Below are positions 37,087 through 44,733 of a DNA stretch of 64,000 nt, one piece after another. Source of the DNA: Thalassotalea sp. ND16A. GTDB lineage: Bacteria; Pseudomonadota; Gammaproteobacteria; Enterobacterales; Alteromonadaceae. The notes under the pieces were generated by a model that worked only from the letters and a program-made list of their open reading frames with translations, had not been told where the DNA came from and searched no databases. Where the stretch lies: positions 1 through 64,000 of the forward strand of contig NZ_JQDZ01000047.1 in the NCBI RefSeq assembly GCF_000764205.1, in the 5' to 3' direction. The position numbers and the translations under genes were made by a program. Every line of letters starts with the position of its first letter. The first letter of the stretch is position 1.

Positions 37087-39042
37087 TTATTGTAAATGTT
37101 TCGCTAAAAACTTTTCCATCTTAGAGTACAGTTCAATGCGGTTTTCTTCTTTTCTAAAGCCATGACCTTCGTCTTTTTTCATGATCCATTCGTCATCGCT
37201 TAATTCAATGCCTCTATCTTCAAGGGCATCGCGTAAATCGGTGGCGTGTTGTTTTACTACACGTGGATCTTTCGCCCCCTGAACTATCATTAACGGCGCT
37301 TTAATTTTATCAACGTGCGCTAATGGTGACATACGTTTCATTAGTTCTTTGTCATCCGGATCACCAATGCGGCCTTTCATCAATTCTTTTTGTGGCTCCC
37401 AATGCTTAGGCATTGAATCAAACAGTAAGCCTACATCGGTTACACCCACGTAATTGATACCACATTTGTATAAATCTGGTGTAAACGTTAATCCTGCCAT
37501 GGTGGCATAACCACCGTAACTGGCACCGTAAATACACACTTTATCTTTATCGGCGATGCCTTGCTCAACAAGATAGTTTACTGCATCGGTAAGATCGTTT
37601 TGCATCTCGGCACCCCATTTACCACCATAACCGGCTTGTTGGAATTTACGACCATAACCGCCCGAACCGCGGTAATTGACTTGTACCGTAGCATATCCTC
37701 GGCTGGCAAAGAATTGATGTTCCGGGTTAAAGCCCCATAAATCTCTTACGCCAAAAGGACCACCATGCGGGTTAATAATTAGCGGTAATTTCTTACCATC
37801 TGAGTCTTTTGGAATTGTTAAGTAGCCACGAATGGTTAAACCGTCACGACTGGTAAACTTTATTGGTTCCATTGGTGACAGATCTGTAGGCTTAAGCCAT
37901 TCCATTCTTGGAACTAGCGAGCTAAGGCTTGGTGTATTACGGTTATACAGGTAGTAATGACCTGGGTCATTATCATTACTGACGAGTACGATGTTAAGCA
38001 TTTCATCTTCAGATTGACTGGTGATGTTTACTCTTTTACCCGGAAATGATGCCTCTAAAGACTTCATCATGGTTGCCGTTGCTTTGTCAAAATATACGGT
38101 TTCAGGGTAATCATCAAAATAACTGATACCGAGTAATTTTTTCTGCTTACGTGACATCATCAAACCACTAACATCAACAACATCATGGCCGAATATCATT
38201 TCACCGAGTTTGTTGGTTTGTGGATCAAACTTATAGACCGCACCGCGATCTCTGCCAATATTTGATGAAACAAACATGGTTTTGTTGTCAAAATCAAAAC
38301 CTAAAGGACTCATGCCTTCATCTTCAACGTTAAATTCCTGTAAAACGCGGAACTTTTCTTCGCCTTTATCTTTGTAATGAAACTTACCTTTTAAGCCTTT
38401 GATAGATAACGCGCCACGAACATCACCATCGTGATCCAAAACCCAGCCTTGCACATCACCAGGATTTTTGGCGATGATTTTCATTTTGCTGTTTTTTTCA
38501 CGCTTTTCGCTCCACTTACTGTCTAGTGGCAATTTATACAAATCTGGTGACTTAACTCTACGGCCATTATATTGAATTATGATATGGTCCGGGTCATCCA
38601 TTAATGGATGAACTGTTGCGGCAGATCTAATGCCTTCGGTTGAAACATTTGAACCAACCAATTTAACCACTTTTGACTTTTTATCTGTAGTATCGATGGT
38701 GAAGATACTAAACGCTTCATTACCATCACTATCGAGAGTAAAAACGATGTCGTTATTGTTAGCCCAATAAAATGAACTAATATTCTGCTCTCTGAAACCA
38801 GTTATGGGTCGAATATTTTTCAAACCATTCGTTTCCATAATAACTATGTTTCTGCGCTTATTTACCGGTGATAACACCGCGATATATTTACCATTGGGTG
38901 ATAATTGCAACGCTGAGAACTCTGGGTTTTTAAAGAAGTCCTTAACATCGATATCACTGGCTTTTGCCCAAGTAGCTTGAGAAGCTAAAGAGAAAAACAG
39001 TACCAAGCCTATTTTTATTATTGTCCGCATAAATTTTTCCAT
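37087..39042 (-). CDS. S9-family prolyl oligopeptidase-like peptidase, exported
   Basis: A 651-residue protein with a signal peptide ending near ATWAKA (start ATG 39042 or, with better GGA spacing, 39030). The N-terminal ~370 residues form a beta-propeller; an alpha/beta-hydrolase domain follows. The catalytic Ser is in YGASYGGYATM, the Asp in VQGAKDPRV and the His in DEGHGFRK. Family members cut acylated or dipeptidyl ends of peptides; this is an S9C-like sequence likely to act in the periplasm on peptides. Monocistronic. Confidence 0.92.
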   Translation of the reverse strand: MEKFMRTIIKIGLVLFFSLASQATWAKASDIDVKDFFKNPEFSALQLSPNGKYIAVLSPVNKRRNIVIMETNGLKNIRPITGFREQNISSFYWANNNDIVFTLDSDGNEAFSIFTIDTTDKKSKVVKLVGSNVSTEGIRSAATVHPLMDDPDHIIIQYNGRRVKSPDLYKLPLDSKWSEKREKNSKMKIIAKNPGDVQGWVLDHDGDVRGALSIKGLKGKFHYKDKGEEKFRVLQEFNVEDEGMSPLGFDFDNKTMFVSSNIGRDRGAVYKFDPQTNKLGEMIFGHDVVDVSGLMMSRKQKKLLGISYFDDYPETVYFDKATATMMKSLEASFPGKRVNITSQSEDEMLNIVLVSNDNDPGHYYLYNRNTPSLSSLVPRMEWLKPTDLSPMEPIKFTSRDGLTIRGYLTIPKDSDGKKLPLIINPHGGPFGVRDLWGFNPEHQFFASRGYATVQVNYRGSGGYGRKFQQAGYGGKWGAEMQNDLTDAVNYLVEQGIADKDKVCIYGASYGGYATMAGLTFTPDLYKCGINYVGVTDVGLLFDSMPKHWEPQKELMKGRIGDPDDKELMKRMSPLAHVDKIKAPLMIVQGAKDPRVVKQHATDLRDALEDRGIELSDDEWIMKKDEGHGFRKEENRIELYSKMEKFLAKHLQ

Positions 39043-39390
39043 TTTTTGTGAGTAACATGCAGCTTAAACTGTGCTGCTTTATGTTATACATTTATCTTAA
39101 CTATTTTCATTTTAGCCTGATGGCTAACGATTAACGTGTTAAAAATTTCACTTTTCGATTAAATGCACAATTCAAATTTTGCATAATCAAGCTCAATTGT
39201 TAACTGGCTGTTAATGCAGCTTACAAAGATAGCACTAGAATCGCATAAAAAACAATGAGATCAACACTTCCATATTCAGGGAAAAGTATTAAATAGTAAA
39301 ATTTTAATTACAGCAAATTACCACTAAGATAAAGCAAGGGTTGTTATTAAAATAATTTAAGATAGAAGCGTACCGATCTAAGTGCTTCTG
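39043..39390. other. Gap between TPR protein gene and S9 peptidase
   Basis: No gene, RNA or repeat seen. It is AT-rich and must contain the promoter of the S9 peptidase gene. Confidence 0.5.
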
Positions 39391-39966
39391 CTAAGGCAGG
39401 TTTTCAAGCATTGTTGTTGCGGATTGCCCTAAGTTGTTGTCAGCTCCCATCTCTACGGCTGTGGTTAGTGCAGCGCGAGCTTGCTCAGTGTTGCCGAGTT
39501 GACTATTGACGAAACCCAGCGTTAGCCAAATTCTTTGATCCTTAGGATTCACCGCCACGCCTTCATTGAGCTTGAGCAGCGCTTCTGTTGACCTACCAAG
39601 ATAGTGCAGCGTGAGTCCCAAATTGTTATAGGTAGTAACGTTATCTGGGGAAAATGCCACGAGTTGCTCATACAATTGCGCCGCCCTGCTGTACTGCTTG
39701 TTGGCGAAAAATTCATTGGCCTGACGTGATATTTCAGCTGGGCTCTCGATCTTCGGGTGATTTGTTGGTAACGGTTGTAACTGTGCGGAGTAGACTTCTC
39801 TGTTGAGGTCTGGCAATGAGAACGTAGGTTGGCGGTCTATCAGGGGAGCTGCGCTGACTTTATCGGAGTCATCAATGTAGTATTGGCGCGTGATGGCAAA
39901 CACAACCAGTCCGAAGACGACTTGGAATACCACCATTGAAATCCAGAATGTAGAGCTGCGAATCAT
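39391..39966 (-). CDS. Membrane-anchored TPR protein
   Basis: A 191-residue protein. ATG 39966 is chosen (GGTGA 6 bp before); the longer frame would need TTG. One N-terminal TM helix (about residues 7-24) is followed by a linker and three TPR units from about residue 85: ANEFFANKQYSRAAQLYEQL, TYNNLGLTLHYLGRSTEALL and IWLTLGFVNSQLGNTEQARA. It is probably anchored in the inner membrane with the repeats in the periplasm. A scaffolding role is likely, but its partners are unknown. Confidence 0.8.
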   Translation of the reverse strand: MIRSSTFWISMVVFQVVFGLVVFAITRQYYIDDSDKVSAAPLIDRQPTFSLPDLNREVYSAQLQPLPTNHPKIESPAEISRQANEFFANKQYSRAAQLYEQLVAFSPDNVTTYNNLGLTLHYLGRSTEALLKLNEGVAVNPKDQRIWLTLGFVNSQLGNTEQARAALTTAVEMGADNNLGQSATTMLENLP

Positions 39967-40235
39967 AGTTATCACCAATTTTGACTGTTAAGTATAGCTT
40001 AATTTAATTCGGGCTTTTTCTTAAACCTATTCTTAACTTTAGCGGGCGGTGTTAGCTATTACAACTGTTCATACTTAACTCGGTGCTATCAAACAGCAAT
40101 GAGAATATGGTGATACTAAAAGCAAGTCACAAAAACAACGATGATTTTGCCGAGCAGCCCTGCTCGGGCTTGCGCAACTTGCGTTAGCATGACCATAAAC
40201 TTAACCACAATAACAGACCGATGCAACCGAGTTAT

Positions 40236-41579
40236 TTAGTTTGAATGATCTGGAATAGGGAAATTCGCAAATGGTGAAGGCGTTCCAATCGGTACATTGG
40301 GATCACTCAAACCATTACTATTGCCCCATTCAGGGTAGTTATCGGTGAAGGTTTGCATATACTCGACAAGATCGGCTTCATCTTGTGGGGTCAGCCCTAA
40401 GTTACCCATCCTTTTGGTATTCCGCGTGCTATGAAATTCACCTTGCGGCCAACAAGTTACAGCAAATCCCGGGTTGGTTGCATCCGCAGGTGCTGTACAG
40501 GTCGGTAATACATCACGAGTGTTATAAAAATGAACCACTTCTTGCAGCGACTTAAATACACCGTTATGCATATAAGGCGCAGTCATCGCAATATTCCTTA
40601 AACTCATTACTTTATGTCGACCTTGTATCTCATCTAGCTTTATCTCAGACGCATCACCGTGAACAGCGGCTAAATTTGGATTACCTTGCAAACCAGGATC
40701 TGCTGCGGGCCGCCTTGGAATTTGCGTATTAGCTGGGGTACCTATATTGTCGTAACTAAAGTCGGTTAATAATGCAGGGCCGTCTTCGCCATCAATTTCA
40801 TCCGTACTATGACAATCACCGCATTCAGCAATATCATCAAATAAATCAGCACCGCGTTGTTCTGATGCATTGTATTGTGTTATTCCGGCGGCTTCAAAAT
40901 CAAATTTGGAGTCAAAACGATTAAACCTGGAGGTTCGTTCAAATGCACTAATGGCTGTGGCCATGAATTCATACGCTTCTCCAACTCTGGGATCGCCTTC
41001 GGTAATGCTACGAAGATTAATTCTGTAAATTCTTCTAAAGGATCTTATATAATTTCTGTTTTCTTTCAGACGTTCAATCACGGCCCACTCTGAGGGCATC
41101 GCCATTTCGAGTGGATTCACAAAAGGTCCTTTAGCCTGTTCTACAAGGTTGCTGGCACGACCATTCCAAAACTGACCGCCAATAAAAAGATCACCATCCC
41201 AGTGGAAAGCTGGACTAAATGCTGCGTAACCTACGCTGGGAGCATTCAACCCACCAAAACGGCGGCTTCTGGAGCCATCTGATACAGCAGTTCCATTTAG
41301 CACATTTGACGGATCGACAAAACCCGGAGCAGGTTGCTCTGCCATTTGAAAATTACCATCTGCGCCCTCAATGGGGATTTCGATAGTGGATAAGGAATGG
41401 CAACTTTCGCAAGATTGATTGCGGTTAAATGACAGGTTAATATCTTCAAATAATTGTTTACCCAGTTTCTGCTCTAGGGTCTCTTCTGCAGCAAAGGCAT
41501 TGTTGGTAATAGCGAATACCCCTAATGCAATGACTAGAGGTTTAATAGGCATAATGAGATGCTTATTTGAAATTTTCAT
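40236..41579 (-). CDS. Di-heme cytochrome c peroxidase family protein
   Basis: A 447-residue periplasmic protein with a signal peptide (cleavage after NNAFA, residue 30). Two c-heme motifs: CESCH (57-61) and CGDCH (about 254-258). NAPSVGYAAFSPAFHWDGDL and ALRNIAMTAPYMHNG-like (SLRNIAMTAPYMHNG) are typical of the CcpA/MauG family. Longer than classic CcpA (about 330 residues), with an insert before the first typical segment, so a MauG-like role is possible. A perfect FNR-type box lies 162 bp upstream, which fits low-oxygen expression. Confidence 0.9.
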   Translation of the reverse strand: MKISNKHLIMPIKPLVIALGVFAITNNAFAAEETLEQKLGKQLFEDINLSFNRNQSCESCHSLSTIEIPIEGADGNFQMAEQPAPGFVDPSNVLNGTAVSDGSRSRRFGGLNAPSVGYAAFSPAFHWDGDLFIGGQFWNGRASNLVEQAKGPFVNPLEMAMPSEWAVIERLKENRNYIRSFRRIYRINLRSITEGDPRVGEAYEFMATAISAFERTSRFNRFDSKFDFEAAGITQYNASEQRGADLFDDIAECGDCHSTDEIDGEDGPALLTDFSYDNIGTPANTQIPRRPAADPGLQGNPNLAAVHGDASEIKLDEIQGRHKVMSLRNIAMTAPYMHNGVFKSLQEVVHFYNTRDVLPTCTAPADATNPGFAVTCWPQGEFHSTRNTKRMGNLGLTPQDEADLVEYMQTFTDNYPEWGNSNGLSDPNVPIGTPSPFANFPIPDHSN

Positions 41580-42042
41580 TGTTTCGTTACTCCGTTATAT
41601 TATTTAGAGGCGAATCACTCCGCTGTTCATGATATCTACCTGTTTAGTTTAAGGGCGCTATCTATAGCGCTGCAGCCTCACTATGGGCGAAATTGCACAC
41701 AAACCATAACTGACCTTTTATCTACCAAAAAACCCAAACATTGATCTAGATCAAATTAATCAAGCAATAACTACACCAAAAAAAAATATATTAATAAATC
41801 AATAAACTAAATTTGTTTAACGATAATTATTTTAGCCAGCAGCAAAAAATGTAAAATTATCTGACAACAAAATGTTGCCATAACTGATGTTTAAGGGAAG
41901 TTCGTTGCTGGGTGACCTGAACAGAAATTGTTGAAGCAACGTGAATTGGGAAAAATAGAGAGGTTCGCCTACAGCCAGGCAAAGAAAAATGAGTAAAATT
42001 ATTAGATGGAATAAACTATCAAGGGATTTATCGATAAGAGAT
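41580..42042. other. Gap with promoter region of the cytochrome c peroxidase
   Basis: Contains the FNR-type box at 41741-41754 and an otherwise AT-rich leader. A GCC/GGC inverted stretch at about 41968-41984 may end the tRNA transcript. The segment from 42010 on belongs to a duplicated block (see 42459). Confidence 0.6.
41741..41754 (-). promoter_or_regulatory. FNR-type box before the cytochrome c peroxidase
   Basis: TTGATCTAGATCAA is a perfect palindrome matching TTGATnnnnATCAA exactly. It lies 162 bp before the peroxidase start. FNR/EtrA activates ccp genes in related bacteria; a CRP relative could also bind. Confidence 0.75.
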
Positions 42043-42170
42043 TGGAGCGGCTAACGAGACTCGAACTCGTGACATTCACGTTGGCAACGTGATGCTCTAC
42101 CAGCTGAGCTACAGCCGCTTCATATAGAGCTATTTTGTTCATAGTAAGAAATGGTACCCGGGGCCGGACT
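42010..42170. repeat. Duplicated block, copy 1 (tRNA-Gly plus spacer plus start of Leu remnant)
   Basis: The sequence from 42010 through the tRNA-Gly gene and its CATATAGAGCTATTTTGTTC spacer is repeated almost exactly at 42459-42619, an offset of 449 bp. Confidence 0.85.
42043..42118 (-). tRNA. tRNA-Gly (GCC)
   Basis: A 76-nt cloverleaf read on the minus strand, GCGGCTGTAGCTCAG... with anticodon GCC in GTTGCCAAC and encoded CCA. Identical in sequence to the other four Gly copies. Last tRNA gene of the array. Confidence 0.95.
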
Positions 42171-42253
42171 TGAACCTGAGAATGCGAGGTTAAAACCCCG
42201 CCAACCAAAGAATAAGAGCGACCTGGGATTTTATATCCTTTCCGAATGCCAAT
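42152..42253 (-). pseudogene. Decayed tRNA-Leu with a REP-like hairpin in its variable arm
   Basis: The 3' half (T arm, acceptor 3' strand, CCA) matches tRNA-Leu, and an anticodon arm remnant reads GGATATAAAATCC. The 5' acceptor strand is lost. The variable arm is replaced by GGTTGGCGGGGTTTTAACC, the REP-like element known elsewhere in the window. It cannot form a normal acceptor stem. Confidence 0.8.
42184..42206. repeat. REP-like hairpin element inside the tRNA-Leu remnant
   Basis: GCGAGGTTAAAACCCCGC followed by CAACC, the same element as at 36995, 48358 and 48441. Confidence 0.75.
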
Positions 42254-42297
42254 CTATCAACTTCACAAAGTAAATAAATTTTATTCTAAACAAAAAA

Positions 42298-42384
42298 TGG
42301 TACCCGGGGCCGGACTTGAACCGGCACATCCGTTAAGACGCGGGATTTTAAATCCCGTGTGTCTACCAATTCCACCACCCGGGC
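42298..42384 (-). tRNA. tRNA-Leu (TAA)
   Basis: An 87-nt class II tRNA read on the minus strand, GCCCGGGTGGTGGAATTGG..., with anticodon TAA in the loop TTTAAAA, a long variable arm, T loop GTTCAAG and encoded CCA. Complete. Confidence 0.95.
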
Positions 42385-42458
42385 ACAGAACCTTAGGAGC
42401 ATGACCTAAAGGTATAGGGTAAGTCTTTTTAGAGTAGAGATTGGTTCCCTACTTTTCG

Positions 42459-42619
42459 AATAAACTAACAAGAGATTTATCGATAAGAGATTGGAGCGGC
42501 TAACGAGACTCGAACTCGTGACATTCACGTTGGCAACGTGATGCTCTACCAGCTGAGCTACAGCCGCTTCATATAGAGCTATTTTGTTCATAGTAAGAAA
42601 TGGTACCCGGGGCCGGACT
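42459..42619. repeat. Duplicated block, copy 2
   Basis: Partner of 42010-42170: the same leader (ATTTATCGATAAGAGATTGG), tRNA-Gly gene and spacer into a tRNA-Leu remnant. Confidence 0.85.
42492..42567 (-). tRNA. tRNA-Gly (GCC)
   Basis: A 76-nt gene identical to the other Gly copies, with anticodon GCC and encoded CCA. Lies inside duplicated block copy 2. Confidence 0.95.
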
Positions 42620-43205
42620 TGAACCTGCACATTGCTTTTAATAAGAGCGACGTGGGATTTTAAATCCTTACCGACTGCCAATCAATACATCAAATAATTA
42701 TTCCTTGCTCAGTGTAAGAAATGGTACCCGGGGCCGGACTTGAACCGGCACATTGCTTTTAATAAGAGCGACGTGGGATTTTAAATCCTTACCGACTGCC
42801 AATCAATACATCAAATAATTATTCCTTGCTCAGTGTAAGAAATGGTACCCGGGGCCGGACTTGAACCTGCACATTGCTTTTAATAAGAGCGACGTGGGAT
42901 TTTAAATCCTTACCGACTGCCAATCAATACATCAAATAATTATTCCTTGCTCAGTGTAAGAAATGGTACCCGGGGCCGGACTTGAACCGGCACATTGCTT
43001 TTAATAAGAGCGACGTGGGATTTTAAATCCTTACCGACTGCCAATCAATACATCAAATAATTATTCCTTGCTCAGTGTAAGAAATGGTACCCGGGGCCGG
43101 ACTTGAACCTGCACATTGCTTTTAATAAGAGCGACGTGGGATTTTAAATCCTTACCGACTGCCAATCAATACATCAAATAATTATTCCTTGCTCAGTGTA
43201 AGAAA
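42601..43205 (-). repeat. Tandem array: five 121-bp units, each with a decayed tRNA-Leu
   Basis: Units begin at 42601, 42722, 42843, 42964 and 43085; a complete tRNA-Leu starts at the next period, 43206. Each unit keeps the T arm, acceptor 3' strand and CCA end of tRNA-Leu, a recognisable anticodon arm (GGATTTAAAATCC) and a diverged D loop, but no 5' acceptor strand. Units are nearly identical except for one T-stem base that alternates: AACCTG in units 1, 3 and 5, AACCGG in units 2 and 4. This suggests amplification of a 242-bp dimer. Confidence 0.93.
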
Positions 43206-43292
43206 TGGTACCCGGGGCCGGACTTGAACCGGCACATCCGTTAAGACGCGGGATTTTAAATCCCGTGTGTCTACCAATTCCACCACCCGGGC
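43206..43292 (-). tRNA. tRNA-Leu (TAA)
   Basis: A complete 87-nt gene identical to the copies at 42298 and 43589. It sits exactly one period beyond the last unit of the 121-bp array and is the likely parent of the remnants. Confidence 0.95.
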
Positions 43293-43357
43293 ACTGATAT
43301 TAAGTCAGACTTAAAAGTGCCTGTCATCTCTTAAATGAACAAGTAGTAAAACTAGAT

Positions 43358-43433
43358 TGGAGCGGCTAACGAGACTCGAACTCGTGACATTCACGTTGGC
43401 AACGTGATGCTCTACCAGCTGAGCTACAGCCGC
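43358..43433 (-). tRNA. tRNA-Gly (GCC)
   Basis: A 76-nt gene identical to the other Gly copies; anticodon GCC, CCA encoded. Confidence 0.95.
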
Positions 43434-43465
43434 TTCATATATCTATGGTGGTTTAAAATTTAAAT

Positions 43466-43541
43466 TGGAGCGGCTAACGAGACTCGAACTCGTGACATTC
43501 ACGTTGGCAACGTGATGCTCTACCAGCTGAGCTACAGCCGC
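43466..43541 (-). tRNA. tRNA-Gly (GCC)
   Basis: A 76-nt gene identical to the other Gly copies, 32 bp from its neighbour; flanked by a short AAATTTAAAT inverted stretch. Confidence 0.95.
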
Positions 43542-43588
43542 TAAATTTAAATTTTTACACTTCGTACAAACCATCAAATTGATGAAAA

Positions 43589-43675
43589 TGGTACCCGGGG
43601 CCGGACTTGAACCGGCACATCCGTTAAGACGCGGGATTTTAAATCCCGTGTGTCTACCAATTCCACCACCCGGGC
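43589..43675 (-). tRNA. tRNA-Leu (TAA)
   Basis: A complete 87-nt gene, 4 bp from tRNA-Cys. With Gly and Cys upstream it makes the ancestral Gly-Cys-Leu order seen after pgsA in E. coli. Confidence 0.95.
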
Positions 43676-43679
43676 AAAG

Positions 43680-43753
43680 TGGAGGCGGGTCCCGGAGTCG
43701 AACCGAGGTCCACGGATTTGCAATCCGCTGCATAGCCACTCTGCCAACCCGCC
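43680..43753 (-). tRNA. tRNA-Cys (GCA)
   Basis: A 74-nt gene, GGCGGGTTGGCAGAG..., with anticodon GCA in ATTGCAAAT and encoded CCA. The only Cys copy in the array. Confidence 0.95.
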
Positions 43754-43795
43754 AATTTTCATCAACTGTTGGTGATGTACTTCCCTAGTAAAAAT

Positions 43796-43871
43796 TGGAG
43801 CGGCTAACGAGACTCGAACTCGTGACATTCACGTTGGCAACGTGATGCTCTACCAGCTGAGCTACAGCCGC
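43796..43871 (-). tRNA. tRNA-Gly (GCC), first gene of the array
   Basis: A 76-nt gene nearest to pgsA and directly downstream of a strong promoter; identical to the other four Gly copies. Confidence 0.95.
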
Positions 43872-43904
43872 TTCAAGGTGTTGACTCCTTGTCAACGGAT
43901 GTGC

Positions 43905-43932
43905 ATTCTACATCGTTCTATTGATGAGTCAA
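43905..43932 (-). promoter_or_regulatory. Sigma-70 promoter of the tRNA array
   Basis: On the minus strand TTGACT, a 16-bp spacer and TAGAAT lie 34 bp before the first tRNA-Gly, which is a good vegetative promoter for the whole array. Confidence 0.75.
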
Positions 43933-44049
43933 CACTTAAATATCAATTTTTTTCTGTTTGCTCAAAATACGACTAATCTGTTTAAAAAATGTCTAAATAT
44001 TGTCGTTTTCTTAACAATTCACGCTAAATAACTATATATCTGTTATAAA

Positions 44050-44655
44050 TTATTTGCCAGAAAATGCTGGCCAAGCTGCCTTAAGGTATTGAAACATTGA
44101 TACAAAGGCAAAAATAGTGGCAAAAAAGTAAAACATCCAGGCCGCATAAATGATCACTTCAGGGGGAAGGTCGACCACTAAAAGTGGAATGTCGTAATTT
44201 GGACGCCAAATTAACCCCATCAGCGCCAACATTTGCGCTGCAGTTTTCCACTTGCCTAATTCAGATACGGCAACATTACCCCGTTTTCCAATATCTGCCA
44301 TAAATTCTCGTAATGCCGAAATCACAATTTCTCGCGCTATCATTATCACCGCAGGAATGGTTACCCAGATGTTGCGATATTCGGAAACAATTAACACTAA
44401 CGCAATGGTGACCATTAATTTATCCGCGACGGGGTCGATAAACGCACCAAATTTACTCGACTGTTCTAATTTACGCGCTAAATAGCCATCTAATGCATCG
44501 CTTACCGATGCCACCCAAAATACCGCGAATGCAGCAAAGTTTGACCAATTTTTTGAAAAGAGATCAGGCATCATGTCGTGTAAATAATACACGATGATAA
44601 AAACAGGGATTAAAATAATCCGAAATAAGGTTATTTGATTAGGAATAGTCCACAT
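44050..44655 (-). CDS. pgsA: CDP-diacylglycerol--glycerol-3-phosphate 3-phosphatidyltransferase
   Basis: A 201-residue inner-membrane enzyme making phosphatidylglycerol phosphate. The start at ATG 44655 gives MWTIPNQITLFRI, matching the family N-terminus; the frame extends upstream without a suitable context. The CDP-alcohol phosphotransferase motif is complete: DALDGYLARKLEQSSKFGAF...DPVADK, with its Asp and Arg residues. Five or six TM segments. It lies between uvrC and the tRNA genes, as in E. coli. Confidence 0.94.
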   Translation of the reverse strand: MWTIPNQITLFRIILIPVFIIVYYLHDMMPDLFSKNWSNFAAFAVFWVASVSDALDGYLARKLEQSSKFGAFIDPVADKLMVTIALVLIVSEYRNIWVTIPAVIMIAREIVISALREFMADIGKRGNVAVSELGKWKTAAQMLALMGLIWRPNYDIPLLVVDLPPEVIIYAAWMFYFFATIFAFVSMFQYLKAAWPAFSGK

Positions 44656-44733
44656 TATTAATACTACTATCTTTTTATTTGTGTTTATTGTACATGATGT
44701 TGATACCAAGTCGAATTAGAATTGGAATTAGTA

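Noticed and set aside
42601-43205. Evenly spaced repeats suggestive of a CRISPR array
   Set aside because: The whole 121-bp unit is repeated, not repeat plus unique spacer, and it contains tRNA-Leu sequence; no cas genes.
42002-43828. Several open frames of 68-98 codons across the tRNA array
   Set aside because: They run through tRNA genes and their repeats; identical peptide pieces come from repeated tRNA sequence.
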